This document shows positions 13,019-23,774 of a stretch of DNA of 64,000 nucleotides, piece after piece. This DNA is from Rhynchopus sp. YZ270_cl-10 (Eukaryota; Euglenozoa; Diplonemea; Diplonemida; Diplonemidae): NCBI GenBank assembly GCA_964035575.1, contig OZ037854.1, positions 1,364,001 through 1,428,000 of the forward strand, in the 5' to 3' direction. A program made the position numbers and the translations under genes. How positions within the stretch are numbered: the first letter of the stretch is position 1; the number at the start of each line of letters is the position of its first letter. The notes beneath the pieces are model-generated. The model made no database searches. It had not been told where the DNA came from and saw only the letters and a program-made list of their open reading frames with translations.

Positions 13019-13131
13019 AAAGGCCAGTCTCTTTCGAAACTGGCCATGTTTTGACAAAGTGTGTGTGAAGAATAATCTTCATGCTTCCATACCAATGAAG
13101 TACAGAAACTGTAGCTTTAGAAATCGTTGGT
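13019..13131 (-). ncRNA. SL RNA: Spliced leader RNA gene 3
   Basis: Exon 13093-13131. The terminal hairpin is 13022-13045, followed by T6 (13016-13021). The -48 box is GATTCCC (13173-13179), the most divergent of the set. The sequence just upstream has no counterpart in the right arms, so this copy sits at a rearranged cassette. Confidence 0.93.
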
Positions 13132-13436
13132 TGCCCTTTTTCTCTACAATGTTCTAAGTGCCAACATGTTCTGGGAATCATGCCATATGTATCATTATTA
13201 TGGTGGGTTTTTTTTCTAACATAGCCGTAGAGTGGCTTATAAACATACCTAAGGATGCCCAATGTGCTCGAAAGTCCAAAAATCTTGGGAATACGGGATA
13301 TTTGGGCTCATTTGAGTCAATTGCGTGGTCGTACAATTTAATCTGAGCATTACACATATCCTAATCACCAAAATATTCGAAGAACATGGGAATCATGTGT
13401 GTTTTTTGGGTTTGCACAAGGTGATGTTAACGTAAA

Positions 13437-13550
13437 AAAGGCCAGTCTCTTTCGAAACTGGCCATGTTTTGACAAAGTTGTGTGAGAAGAGTAATCTTCA
13501 TGCTTCCATACCAATGAAGTACAGAAACTGTAGCTTTAGAAATCGTTGGT
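13437..13550 (-). ncRNA. SL RNA: Spliced leader RNA gene 4
   Basis: Exon 13512-13550, hairpin 13440-13463, T6 at 13434-13439. Box GCTTCCC at 13592-13598. Its upstream region, rather than that of gene 3, matches the upstream region of the right-arm gene at 35244. Confidence 0.93.
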
Positions 13551-13871
13551 TGCCCTTTTTCTCTACAATGTTCTAGGTACCCACTTGTTCTGGGAAGCCT
13601 TCTGCCAATGTCTATAATACGGTTGCTTTTTCGTACCTGACATCTTGGTCACTGTGAAGGTTCTACATAAAAATATCCTTAAGTGTGATCCTACAGAAGG
13701 ATATTCGACAGAGTCAACAGTGGCTTCTGAAGGGGAACAAGTGTCACAAATATGGTTTTGCAGGCGATATAAAAATGGGGTGCAGTAAGCACTTGTGCAT
13801 TAGGTCAGGTGTGAATTGGGTGTGTTTTTGGGTTTGCTTCTTGTGCACAAAGACAATCGTGCTAACGTAAA

Positions 13872-13984
13872 AAAGGCCAGTCTCTTTCGAGGCTGGCCAT
13901 GTTTGACAAAGTTGTGTGTGAAGAATAATCTTCATGCTTCCATACCAATGAAGTACAGAAACTGTAGCTTTAGAAATCGTTGGT
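13872..13984 (-). ncRNA. SL RNA: Spliced leader RNA gene 5
   Basis: Exon 13946-13984, hairpin 13875-13898, T6 at 13869-13874. Box GCTTACC at 14026-14032. The region downstream of the gene matches that of 34810, while its upstream region matches that of 34372. Confidence 0.93.
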
Positions 13985-16498
13985 TGCCCTTTTTCTCTAC
14001 AACGTTCTGAGTACAGACGTGTCCTGGTAAGCATGCCAGTAGTGTAAAAAATATGATGGATTTTTTGTACCTAACATCTTGTACACTGAGAAGGTTCTGC
14101 ACAAGTGGAAGCCTATATAAGGATATTCGACAGAGTCAAAAGGGGCTTCTGAAGGGGTATATGGGTAGTATGAGCTCATATGAATCCATTAAAAGCGTCT
14201 ATGGCATGATCTAAGCATCACATAATTTCTGAAATCAATACCAACCACAATTTACGGCTATTTTTCCAGCAATAGCCGTATCATGGCTTATAACCATACC
14301 TAAGGATGTCCAATATGCTGGAAAAGTTAATAATCTTGGGTATATAGGGTTTTTGGGCACATTTGAGTCAATTGCGGGGTCTTACGATTTAATCTGAGCA
14401 TCACACATATCCTAATCACCTATATAATCGAAAAACACATACAAAATGACCTACATAGCCGTAAAATGACCCAAATGTGCATATTCGGGTTGAAATTTCA
14501 TTTTTTCGGAAAGTTTTTTTTTCTCAACAATTACATGGGTGAGTTCCGAGTACATTATGGGGTCGTAAGTTTTTATTCAAGCATCACACATTATGTAGAA
14601 TAATTTATGCCATACAATGTTACCAAAAAAAGTCGATTTTTGGTCACTTTTTCAAAAATATGAAAATTCGATTTTTGGGTACTAGATAGGTCTTTCCGGT
14701 GCAAAAACGACCGTTAAATGGATTCTCCGGGGTCCTAAGGCCCCAAAAATCACTTTTGGACACACGGGCAATATCCCAGTATACCCTAGGAAATTGGTGG
14801 GAACCCAAAAATTGGCCTCAAAATCCGACCAAAACCAAGGTTTCTGTAGAGGTACATGTGAACCTCATGTGTGTTCTGGAGACCCATTTTGTTTTGAAAA
14901 GTGAATCTAAATAGCCTAAAATTTAAAACTCTTGTAGCGCATTCGGAATAGAGGGGGTATTCGCGAAAACCTGTGCGAAACATTTATCAATTCAGGTCTG
15001 ACCCACATGGTCATGACCCCATATTTTGGGTGCGGAAAACACCCTATCTGTTGACCTACCGGCTTGTATGCCTGTATACCTGGTTGGGTCAACTTTTTGA
15101 AAATTTCCTGGGCCATATACCCTATTTGGGCCCCCTGAATCCATTGCGACATCGTTTTTTCACATCCGAGTGAAAACTAATATATAGGATAACCCATGGG
15201 TATGGGTACCGCGCTCAATACCCCTAAAATCAGTGCTTTTGAAAATGACCCTATGGAAAAATGTATCCAAAATATTGAAATATGTTCTCCTGGCATCTGC
15301 AACACGATATTTTGGGCCCCCTGGGCCCCGGGGGCCCTACGGGCCCCCATATTCGCGAAAAGTTGGGCATCCCAGCTAGTGGGTCGGTACTGGGTATACA
15401 AACATCCCCCCAAAAAGTGAGATTTTGACCCCCCAAAAATGGCCATTTTTTTACTCCCCGGGACCTTCTCAGGTGTGTATTCGGACCCTCTCGTGGTCTT
15501 AAACCGGATTTTTGGGGCCCCCACACCCTGGAATACCCCCCATAGTGTCGTTTTTTCACCCGCAGGGCCGATTTTTTAGAAAAAATTTGGTTTTTAAGGA
15601 ACAACATTTACCCTGCGACACCTTGAAAAACAGGTGATTTTTGCCTTTTTCAGTTGTGTGTGTGCAGTGCCGAATTCCCCAGGCTTGGTGAAAGTTGTGC
15701 CTCCAATACCCCTATGTGGGTTGGAAAAATCAAATAAAGATAAAATTTTGAGGCAGCCTGGGGGTGTGCTATGGTAAACAATTTGTGTGTGTAAAAATAC
15801 CCCTAAAAAACACCCTAAAAATGGCTGTTTTTCGCCTATTTTTGGGGGTCGCCTGAGCTATTTTTTTTATTGTTTTGGCTTTTCCTGGGACCTGAAAATA
15901 GGGTCCTGGGCCCAATATGTCCCAATGAGGCCATTGGAATATCGATTTTTTCCAGATATGGGCCTCCTAGACCGAAATTTTTGATTTTGGTGTTGCAAAA
16001 ATTTTCGAAAATCCTGAAAAGTGCCCAAAAACACGTAAAAACACGTGTATAGGCACACCCTATCGGCCCCCAGCATTGCCCAGGATTGTTGCAAATTTTC
16101 CCTGCATGGGGGCCCTCCGGGCCCCCTGGACCCATTGCGACCCGATTGGTTCACATTCCTGGAAAATTTGGTCCCTAAGACACATACGTGGTTAACATAC
16201 CCCTGAAAAACACCCTATTTTTGACCCTAAAAAACACCCTATTTTTGACCCTGAAAACATGATTTTAGCAAATAGGGCAACTAGTTTGGTGATCCAGCGA
16301 CCGACTCATGGGCCCAGTATGTCCAACAGGGCCATATGTTTGGTAAATTTTACCGGGGGCAAGGGGATGTACAAAAAAAAAGTGGATTTTTTACCTTAAA
16401 AAAATGGCCAAAAATAGGCCAAAAATGGCCATTTTTCGGCCATGTGACCCCCACAGCAACCCTATATAGACCCCCAAAAACCTAATATTTTTTTCCCA

Positions 16499-16541
16499 GC
16501 GATGTGTCCTGGGGGCCCTTCGGGCCCCCAGGACACATCGC
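16499..16541. repeat. 19-bp perfect hairpin
   Basis: GCGATGTGTCCTGGGGGCC, a 5-nt CTTCG loop, then the exact complement. The same stem occurs at the inverted counterparts near 31822-31864 and 59543-59585. Confidence 0.9.
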
Positions 16542-16555
16542 AACCCCGTTTTTTC

Positions 16556-16584
16556 AAAAAGTTGGCCCTACGGGCCAACTTTTT
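16556..16584. repeat. 13-bp perfect hairpin
   Basis: AAAAAGTTGGCCC, loop TAC, then the exact complement; it lies 14 bp after the 19-bp hairpin. Confidence 0.9.
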
Positions 16585-17650
16585 GAGGTGGCCTGTAGGG
16601 TGACCCCTTCAAAAAGCTGGAACCCGGATTTTGGGGTCAGGGGTCCCTTTATGCACTTTTATGTATAAAAAAATGTCTGGGGCGAGAAAATGCAAATTTT
16701 TGCCTGCAAACACACTGCATACTACGACAGGACCATATTCCATCTTATCAGGAAAAATTTCGGAGGTGTTAGTCATAAAAACAATTTAAAATTTTTTGAA
16801 AAAACATGAGATCTGGATAAAAGTTTTGACTGTACCTGTGGAAGGTGGGATTTTGCCTGTGTTTTGACTTTTTTTTTCAGTAAATAAACTTCTACTCATC
16901 TCCGGAGGCCGTCCGAGGTCGCAATTAACTCATTTTGACAATTTAGGGCCATATACCGCCCGTTTTTTCAAAAAGTTTAAAATTTTGGCCCCCAGGATTG
17001 GGTACAGCGTGTACTGAACCCTGATTTTCGAAAAATCTCAACTTTTGAAATTCGTCACTTATGGCAGCATGTATCTGACACCCAATTTTGACTTTTCCCG
17101 TGAATCCATTCTGGTGCATATACACTATCTGGCACCCCTGAGTCCATTGCGGGGTCGTTTTTTCAAAAAGTCGACCGGACTAATACCTAATATGACCCTG
17201 GGTATAGCGTACCGTCTCAGAAACACCCCAAAATCAGTGTTTTTGAAGGGTTCTCACAGCTAAAATCGATGAAAAAATGTCAAAATCACTTTCCCGTGAC
17301 CCAATAGCGTGAAATATGGCCCATGTGGGCCCCCAGGACCTATAACACCCCCAATCGGTCGATTCCATGCATATTTCACACCCCCAGATATATGTGCCCA
17401 TGGGGTGCCAGACCCCAAAATCATGATTTTTTCATGATTTTTGGCCCGATGCACTGACCTGCAGGGCCATACCGTCTACCGGGGCAACCATATTTTTGAA
17501 AAATCGGCCTTGCATCGGGCCCAGTATGTCCCACAGGGTATGTTGCCCCAGATTCAGGTCCCCGCACAAGCCAAACCAATATTTTAAAATCGATTTTTTT
17601 GAAAAAAATATTTTTGAAAAAAAATCGTGATTTTTGGGATTTTGGTGATT

Positions 17651-18836
17651 TTTACAGTTTTGCACACCCTGAAAATCGATTTTTTCGGCTCCGCCGGTGA
17701 AATATCGACATAATTTAGGTATGTTATGTGCATAATATACCCATTAGAGCCCATTCAAGTCACATTCCGACCATTTTTCGTGAAAAAATGCAACTTTTTG
17801 TCACCGTGACCCCCAAAAATGACGATTTTTTGGTCGATTTTTTCGGCCAAAAATTTCGTACCACAGGGCCATACCATATACTGGGATTATCAACTTTTTG
17901 AAAATACGGCCTGGTATTCGGGTGTATATGTCCCATGGGGCCCATAGTAACCTTACTGGGTCATGCCCAAAGCCAATCTTAATAGTAAAATTCGATTTTC
18001 TGTGAAAAATATTTTGACCAAAAAATCGTCATTTTTCCGATTTTCGTCATTTTTACAGTTTTGCACACCCTGAAAATCGATTTTTTCGGCTCCGCCGGTG
18101 AAATATCGACATAATTTAGGTATGTTATGTGCATAATATACCCATTAGAGCCCATTCAAGTCACATTCCGACCATTTTTCGTGAAAAAATGCAACTTTTT
18201 GTCACCGTGACCCCCAAAAATGACGATTTTTTGGTCGATTTTTTCGGCCAAAAATTTCGTACCACAGGGCCATACCATATACTGGGATTATCAACTTTTT
18301 GAAAATACGGCCTGGTATTCGGGTGTATATGTCCCATGGGGCCCATAGTAACCTTACTGGGTCATGCCCAAAGCCAATCTTAATAGTAAAATTCGATTTT
18401 CTGTGAAAAATATTTTGACCAAAAAATCGTCATTTTTCCGATTTTCGTCATTTTTACAGTTTTGCACACCCTGAAAATCGATTTTTTCGGCTCCGCCGGT
18501 GAAATATCGACATAATTTAGGTATGTTATGTGCATAATATACCCATTAGAGCCCATTCAAGTCACATTCCGACCATTTTTCGTGAAAAAATGCAACTTTT
18601 TGTCACCGTGACCCCCAAAAATGACGATTTTTTGGTCGATTTTTTCGGCCAAAAATTTCGTACCACAGGGCCATACCATATACTGGGATTATCAACTTTT
18701 TGAAAATACGGCCTGGTATTCGGGTGTATATGTCCCATGGGGCCCATAGTAACCTTACTGGGTCATGCCCAAAGCCAATCTTAATAGTAAAATTCGATTT
18801 TCTGTGAAAAATATTTTGACCAAAAAATCGACTTTT
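17651..18836. repeat. 401-bp tandem repeat, about 3 copies
   Basis: Landmark CACCCTGAAAATCGATTTTT recurs at 401-bp spacing, and identical 61-codon frames recur at 17760, 18161 and 18562. The other arrays are 29508-30712 (3 copies) and 56851-58433 (4 copies). No gene is visible in the unit. Confidence 0.93.
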
Positions 18837-20340
18837 TTCAAAATATTTCTCAGTTAGACAGTGTGTGATGCTCGGATCTGAGCGTACGACCCCGCAATTG
18901 ACTCAGATGTGCTCAAATACCCCATATACCCAAGAAAATTGCATTTTCGAGTGAAAAGAAGGTTCGTACAGAGGTCATATGCCTGTGTACAGGTATATTT
19001 GCCTGTAACCCCTATGTTTGAGCACCGGCTAAGTTGTAGAGAGGGCCTGATACTCGGAATTGACCGTGCGACCCCGCAATTGACTCAGATTGGCCCAAAA
19101 ACCCTATATACCCAAGATTTCTTCATTTTCGTGCAAATTTGAGGTATTTAGATATGGTTGTTTGCATGTTACACCAAAATACAGGTGTTTGTTGCACCTG
19201 TAAAATTTGAGACATTGTGTGATGCTCTAATCTGATCGTACGACCCCGCAATTGACTCAAAAATGCCCAAAAACCCCACATTCCCAAGATTTTTGCATTT
19301 TCGAGCATATATGAGCCATTTAGATATGATTATTAGCCATTTTACCCAATATACAGGTGTTTGTTGCATAGCTAAAATTCTAGACATTGTCTGATGCTCG
19401 GATCTGACCGTACGACCCCGCAATTGACTCAGATGTGCCCAAAAACCCTATATACCCAAGATTTCTTCATTTTCATGCGTATTTGAGACATTCAGATATG
19501 GTTATATGCATTTTACACCAAAATACATGTGATTGTTGCTTTTTTGAAATTCTAGACATTGTGTGATACTCGGATCTGATCGTGCGACCCCGCAATGAAC
19601 TCAAATGTGCCCAAAAACCCCATATTCCCAAGATTATTGCATTTTAGAGCATTTTTAAGCTACTTACATGTGGTTATTAGCCATTTTACCCAAAATAGAC
19701 ATGTTTATTGCATAGTTGAAATTCTAGGTATTGTGTGATGCTCGGATCTGATCGTGCGACCCCGCAATTGACTCAGATGTGCCCAAAAAACCCATATTCC
19801 CAAGATTTTTGCATTTTCGTGCAAATTTAAGGTATTCAGATATGGTTATATGCATGTTACACCAAAATACAGGTGTTTGTTGCACCTGTAAAATTCTAGA
19901 CATTATGTGATGCTCAGATCTGATCGTACGACCCCGCAATGAACTCAGATGTGCCCAAAAACCCCATATTCCCAAGATTTTTGCGTTTTAGAGCACATTC
20001 TAATTGCTTAGATAGGGTATAAAGGCATTTTGCCCATATTTTTGCGACATTTTACCGATTAGGATACTTCTGATGCTCCAATCAAATCGTCCGACCCCGC
20101 AATGGATTCAGAATGGCCCAAAAACCCTATATTCCCAAGATTTTTGCACTTTTAAGGGTTTCTGACATCCTTAGATAGGATAAAGAGGCATTTTCAGGTA
20201 TTTTGATAAACGGACATTTTGTCTATTAGGATATGTGTGATGCTCAGATTGATTCATCTGACCTCATAATGGATTCAGGAGCCCCTAAATATGCCATTTT
20301 CCCAAAAATTTCTCACTTTTGACAATTTTGAAGATTCTCA
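18837..20340. repeat. 172-bp tandem repeat block
   Basis: The core GACCCCGCAAT starts at 18889, 19070, 19242, 19414, 19586, 19758, 19930 and 20093, mostly 172 bp apart. Each unit also carries GATGCTC, a CCCAAGATTT segment and often CAGGTGTTTGTTGC. The last part decays. The unit length is close to a nucleosome repeat, though I infer no function. Confidence 0.88.
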
Positions 20341-20548
20341 GAAAGAGTGAGGAGACAAAAAAATGAGAAAAATCTGAAAAAGTCAAAATATATTATCTGT
20401 CTCAGGTGTTGAACCCGGGACCGAAAGAATATCGGACCACGGTACAACACACTAGGATTTTCTGACGCAAGTATTTTTTTAGTTTTTTATGGATGCGCAC
20501 AGCTAAGAACCGGTCTGACAATTTAGATCTATTTTTCGGTGTATTTAT

Positions 20549-20602
20549 CCAGTTGGTCACCCGCGCCAGTACTATCCAGGCTTGGAGGTGTCTAACTTCT
20601 CA
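20549..20602 (-). pseudogene. 5S rRNA fragment
   Basis: Reverse complement of an internal 5S segment (TGGATAGTACTGGCGCGGGTG) with changes and a disrupted AAGTTAGACACC part. It lies about 55 bp from a complete 5S gene in the opposite orientation. Confidence 0.75.
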
Positions 20603-20657
20603 GGTAAAAACGGACTGGTAATAAGTCTTCCCAGCTTTTCTATCCAGACCTATTATT

Positions 20658-20776
20658 GGATTCGGCCATACTCTGGTGAATACACCTCATCCCGCCTGAT
20701 TTGAGAAGTTAAGCACCAGCAGGCCTGGATAGTACTGGCGTGGGTGACCAGCTGGGAAGTCCGGGTGCTTGAATCC
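20658..20776 (+). rRNA. 5S: 5S rRNA, copy 1
   Basis: 119 nt. The ends GGATTC and GAATCC pair (helix I). The internal control region has AAGTTAAGCACC and GGATAGTACTGGCGTGGGTG, typical of eukaryotic 5S genes transcribed by Pol III through TFIIIA. T4 follows. It lies 110 bp upstream of ncRNA-X in the same direction. Confidence 0.96.
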
Positions 20777-20826
20777 TTTTTCCTTTTCTTCTGTTGTATT
20801 AGGTGTGCACATTTGAGGATGTCCAG

Positions 20827-20863
20827 ACCCTGACCCACCTCCAACAAGACGACCCTGTCTTGT
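20827..20863 (+). promoter_or_regulatory. Palindromic upstream element of ncRNA-X
   Basis: GACCCTGACCCACCTCCA, then palindrome ACAAGACG-ACCC-TGTCTTGT (one arm base changed). The gap to the RNA 5' end is 23 bp. Confidence 0.85.
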
Positions 20864-20886
20864 ATTCCGATGTTTGCTGCATGTTT

Positions 20887-21216
20887 GGGTGCTAAGTTAG
20901 TGTGCTACTTCGAAACCAAACAACTCGTTCAGCAACAACAAAAACTTGAAAAAGACATTTTTTCCAAGGAAAATTCTTTTACAATTTTGTGTGAAGACCG
21001 GTCATGTTGCGGGCCCGATGTGGCCTGCGACGGACTACTCTCATATGATAGTAAATCCCGTACAATCTGTACAGAATATTACCATGACGATATTATTCTT
21101 ACATTCGTGTAAACTAATCTTCCGATTGCGTTCTATTTCACACTTCAAATATTAGAACTGGATGTGGGATTGCCAGTTTACTGGTGGTCCCGATCCAGCA
21201 CACAACGCAAGCACCC
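20887..21216 (+). ncRNA. ncRNA-X: structured RNA of unknown identity
   Basis: I do not recognise this RNA. It is 330 nt from GGGTGCT to AGCACCC, and the two ends pair; a second helix GTGTGC/GCACAC follows inside, and T8 lies 2 nt after the end. Near the 3' end a 12-bp hairpin centred on CCAGT-TT-ACTGG is kept, with pair-preserving changes relative to the copy at 36809. Other helices are GTTCTA/TAGAAC and a GGCC-rich stem-loop. It shares its promoter type with U6 and 7SL, so Pol III transcription is likely. RNase P or MRP RNA, 7SK-like RNA or telomerase RNA are formal candidates; I could not place CR-I/CR-V motifs at the right distance or a TTAGGG template. Confidence 0.7.
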
Positions 21217-21323
21217 AATTTTTTTTGTCCCTGCCCGTCCACAGGCCATGTGTGCACCAGTGACCGCAAACCCACAAACCCCAAGTTAGGTTGGAAATTC
21301 TTGGGGAGCTCTGAAAAAAACCT

Positions 21324-21395
21324 AGGCCGCTGTGGGGATTGAACCCACGACCCCATCATTACGGATGATGTGCTCTACCACTGAGCTAAACAGCC
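21324..21395 (-). tRNA. tRNA-Thr-CGT: tRNA-Thr(CGT)
   Basis: Acceptor GGCTGTT/AGCGGCC. Anticodon stem CATCA/TGATG, loop TCCGTAA. Position 33 is C instead of the usual T. A T-run follows. The copy at 54289 is the same. Confidence 0.9.
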
Positions 21396-21472
21396 ACATT
21401 TTAGGGAGCAAGGTGTGAAAGCTCTGAGAACCAATTTACACAGGAGAAACAAAACAGGGGAAAAAAAAACTG

Positions 21473-21544
21473 TGGACCCTGAGAGGTTCGAACTCTCGGC
21501 CTCCCGTATGCGGAACGGGCGCTCTTCCACTGAGCTAAGAGCCC
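21473..21544 (-). tRNA. tRNA-Ala-CGC: tRNA-Ala(CGC)
   Basis: Acceptor GGGCTCT/AGGGTCC, stem CCCGT/ACGGG, loop TCCGCAT with C33. T-arm GAGAG-TTCGAAC-CTCTC. Confidence 0.9.
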
Positions 21545-21622
21545 CACAATTATGATGCTTCTTTAAAACAACAAGCTTTGGGCCGAAATAGGCTTTTAAG
21601 TGATCACACAACGAAGAAAAAG

Positions 21623-21704
21623 TGACGAGGGTGAGGTTTGAACTCACGCCCCCGAAGAGACTACGACCTGAACGTAGCGCCTTAGACCACTCGGCCACCT
21701 CGCC
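21623..21704 (-). tRNA. tRNA-Leu-CAG: tRNA-Leu(CAG)
   Basis: Type II tRNA with a long variable arm (TCTCTTCGGGGGC). Loop TTCAGGT. Acceptor GGCGAGG/CCTCGTC. Confidence 0.95.
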
Positions 21705-21825
21705 TTACTAGGCTCCTTCGTTAAAAATTTTTTCACCATCGCGGAGGTATGAAGGAAATTTTTGATGCGTGCTCTGTACATTTCAAAAGACCCCCTTCAA
21801 AGAAAAGAAGATGGAGAGAAAGCAT

Positions 21826-21898
21826 GGCGCTATAGCTCAGTGGTTAGAGCGCTCGCCCAGTAAGCGAGAGGTCGAGGGTTCGATCCCCTCTAGTGCCT
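21826..21898 (+). tRNA. tRNA-Thr-AGT: tRNA-Thr(AGT)
   Basis: Acceptor GGCGCTA/TAGTGCC, stem CTCGC/GCGAG, loop CCAGTAA: both 32 and 33 are C. A34 would normally become inosine. Confidence 0.92.
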
Positions 21899-21982
21899 TG
21901 TTTTTTGTTCACTGTTCTATTTCTAGTCTGTTGTTAGGTCACAAACAACCTGTTCACATGTTGTCCACCATGACTCAGTATT

Positions 21983-22101
21983 GGATTCGGCCATACTCTG
22001 GTGAATACACCTCATCCCGCCTGATTTGAGAAGTTAAGCACCAGCAGGCCTGGATAGTACTGGCGTGGGTGACCAGCTGGGAAGTCCGGGTGCTTGAATC
22101 C
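21983..22101 (+). rRNA. 5S: 5S rRNA, copy 2
   Basis: 119 nt, no difference noticed from copy 1; a T-run follows. It is followed by repeat sequence rather than by an ncRNA-X gene. Confidence 0.95.
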
Positions 22102-22636
22102 TTTTTACTATTTTTTACTGAAGCACAAAGTTGTTCTGGATTGCTCACACAGGATCAAAAACGCGAAAACGTTGGGAATATGTGTTATTTGGGTGCTCCT
22201 GAATGCATTATGAGGTTGGACGATTTGATTGGAGCATCAGAAGTGCCCTGATCGATTTGGCGAAAATGACCCAGTAAACTGTCTTTTTTGCCTCTATTCT
22301 GCAATAGCAAAAATGGCCAAAAACGCAAAAACGTTGGGAAAATGGGTTATTTGGGCGCTCCTGAATGCATTGTGATGTTGTAACCACAAATTGGAGTATC
22401 ACACATATCCTCAGTGAAACATTCCCATTTTTCACCGGATATTTCGTAACAGCAAAAATGGTCAAAAACGCGAAAACGTTGGGATAATGGGTTATTCGGC
22501 TGCTCCTGAATGCATTATGATGTTGTAACCGCAAATTGGAGCATCACACATGCCCTAATCACTTACTCCCAGTGAAAATTTATTTGGGATGTGTGGAATG
22601 TACAGGACTTCCCCCTGCACAGCAAAAAGGCAATAA
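22102..22636. repeat. Diverged ~165-bp repeat units
   Basis: About three units with CGAAAACGTTGGGA, GCTCCTGAATGCATTATGA and GGAGCATCA landmarks. They look like distant relatives of the 172-bp family. No gene is seen. Confidence 0.75.
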
Positions 22637-22718
22637 CGCGGACGGCAGGATTTGAACCTGCGCGGGCAGAGCCCAATGCATTTCGAGTGCACCTCCGTAA
22701 CCACTTGGATACGTCCGC
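22637..22718 (-). tRNA. tRNA-Ser-CGA: tRNA-Ser(CGA)
   Basis: Type II; acceptor GCGGACG/CGTCCGC, loop CTCGAAA, long variable arm TGGGCTCTGCCCGC, discriminator G as in other serine tRNAs here. Confidence 0.95.
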
Positions 22719-22797
22719 TACTGTTCCTTTGCAACTTCTGGAGGAGTCACGAAAGACGAGGAGAACTGAACAAGATTCATCGAACAAAAAAAGGCTT

Positions 22798-22870
22798 TGC
22801 TCCCGGCGGGGTTTGAACCCGCGATCCCAGGCTCATAAGACCTGTGCCTTAACCACTAGGCCACGAGAGC
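22798..22870 (-). tRNA. tRNA-Ile-TAT: tRNA-Ile(TAT)
   Basis: Acceptor GCTCTCG/CGGGAGC, stem CAGGT/GCCTG, loop CTTATGA. Reads ATA. Confidence 0.93.
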
Positions 22871-22896
22871 GTCGAGCCCTTTTATCCCTTGATAAG

Positions 22897-22967
22897 GCGA
22901 CCGTGGTCTAGTGGCATGATGGACCCCTCCCAAGGGTTCGACCCGGGTTCGATTCCCGGCGGTCGCA
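22897..22967 (+). tRNA. tRNA-Gly-CCC: tRNA-Gly(CCC)
   Basis: Acceptor GCGACCG/CGGTCGC, loop CTCCCAA, T-arm CCGGG-TTCGATT-CCCGG. Confidence 0.93.
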
Positions 22968-23017
22968 TAGCCTTTTTTAAGCCGGGCATGTAGAAAACAT
23001 TGTTGGAAGTAATTAGA

Positions 23018-23090
23018 AGCAGAGTGGCGCAGTGGTCAGCGCGGTGGGCTCATAACCCACAGGTCATAGGATCGAAACCTATCTCTGCTA
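23018..23090 (+). tRNA. tRNA-iMet-CAT: Initiator tRNA-Met(CAT)
   Basis: A1-T72 pair in AGCAGAG/CTCTGCT and T-loop ATCGAAA with A54 are eukaryotic initiator hallmarks. Loop CTCATAA. The elongator is a different gene at 45122. Confidence 0.96.
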
Positions 23091-23191
23091 GATAACCTTT
23101 TTCGATGAACCCATTTTTTTGACCTGAAAAAAATTTTTTGCACACCAAAAAAAAGTTGGTCAGACCCTTGCCAACATCTCACTAAGTTTGG

Positions 23192-23264
23192 GCAGCTATC
23201 GTCTAGTGGTTAGGACGTCCGCCTTACACGCGGAAGATCGCTGGTTCAATCCCAGCTAGTTGTA
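23192..23264 (+). tRNA. tRNA-Val-TAC: tRNA-Val(TAC)
   Basis: Loop CTTACAC, stem TCCGC/GCGGA. The acceptor GCAGCTA/TAGTTGT uses two G-T pairs. Confidence 0.93.
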
Positions 23265-23356
23265 CTTTTCATTTTTGAATTTCCTTCACAATTTTTTACA
23301 GGTGGTGTTGACTGTGATGGGACACTTCCTTAAAGCGAGAAAAGAATATGAAACAA

Positions 23357-23429
23357 GCCCCATTGGCGCAATGGATAGCGCGTTGGACTTCTAATCCAAA
23401 GGTTGTGGGTTCGAGTCCCACATGGGGTA
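23357..23429 (+). tRNA. tRNA-Arg-TCT: tRNA-Arg(TCT)
   Basis: Acceptor GCCCCAT/ATGGGGT, stem TTGGA/TCCAA, loop CTTCTAA. Confidence 0.94.
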
Positions 23430-23517
23430 ATTCTTTTCTTTGTTTTTTATTTTTCAGATTCGGTGCGATTGAAGACTTTCTCTGGACGCATTCTTTTTAA
23501 AAACAGGCTTCATTGTA

Positions 23518-23589
23518 TCCTCGGTAGTATAGAGGTCAGTATTTCCGCCTGTCACGCGGAAGACCCGGGTTCAATTCCCGGCCGGGGAA
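23518..23589 (+). tRNA. tRNA-Asp-GTC: tRNA-Asp(GTC)
   Basis: Acceptor TCCTCGG/CCGGGGA, loop CTGTCAC. Further copies are at 45660 and 51898. Confidence 0.96.
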
Positions 23590-23692
23590 CTCTTTTTATG
23601 TGTTGTGTTTTCTTCTGTTTCTCTCTTTTTCTCCGTTTTGGTTGTCCTTTCTCATCGTTCTCATTTCATTTCTAATATAAATCTGTTGGCAA

Positions 23693-23774
23693 GGCAGGAT
23701 GGCCGAGAGGTCTAAGGCGGAGGACTCAAGTTCCTTTCTCTTCGGAGGCGTGGGTTCAAACCCCACTCCTGTCA
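23693..23774 (+). tRNA. tRNA-Leu-CAA: tRNA-Leu(CAA)
   Basis: Type II, loop CTCAAGT, acceptor GGCAGGA/TCCTGTC. No intron, unlike many eukaryotic Leu(CAA) genes. Confidence 0.94.

Larger units (their letters stand above)
13985..17650. other. Repeat-derived arm segment without genes
   Basis: No RNA gene was found. The stretch is made of diverged blocks with GGGCCC-rich palindromes (for example 15300-15356 and 16105-16140), runs such as TTTTTGAAAA, and scattered copies of a core related to ATTGCGGGGTCG (about 14367, 15135, 17150). The short open frames on both strands are mutually overlapping and lack recognisable domains. The inverted counterparts are 30713-34185 and 58434-61906. Confidence 0.6.

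Noticed and set aside
20403-20465. tRNA-like 3' segment with GGTCCCGGGTTCAA-type B box on the minus strand, also at 55255-55290
   Set aside because: The T-stem does not pair well and no acceptor or anticodon arm can be assembled; at most an old tRNA remnant.
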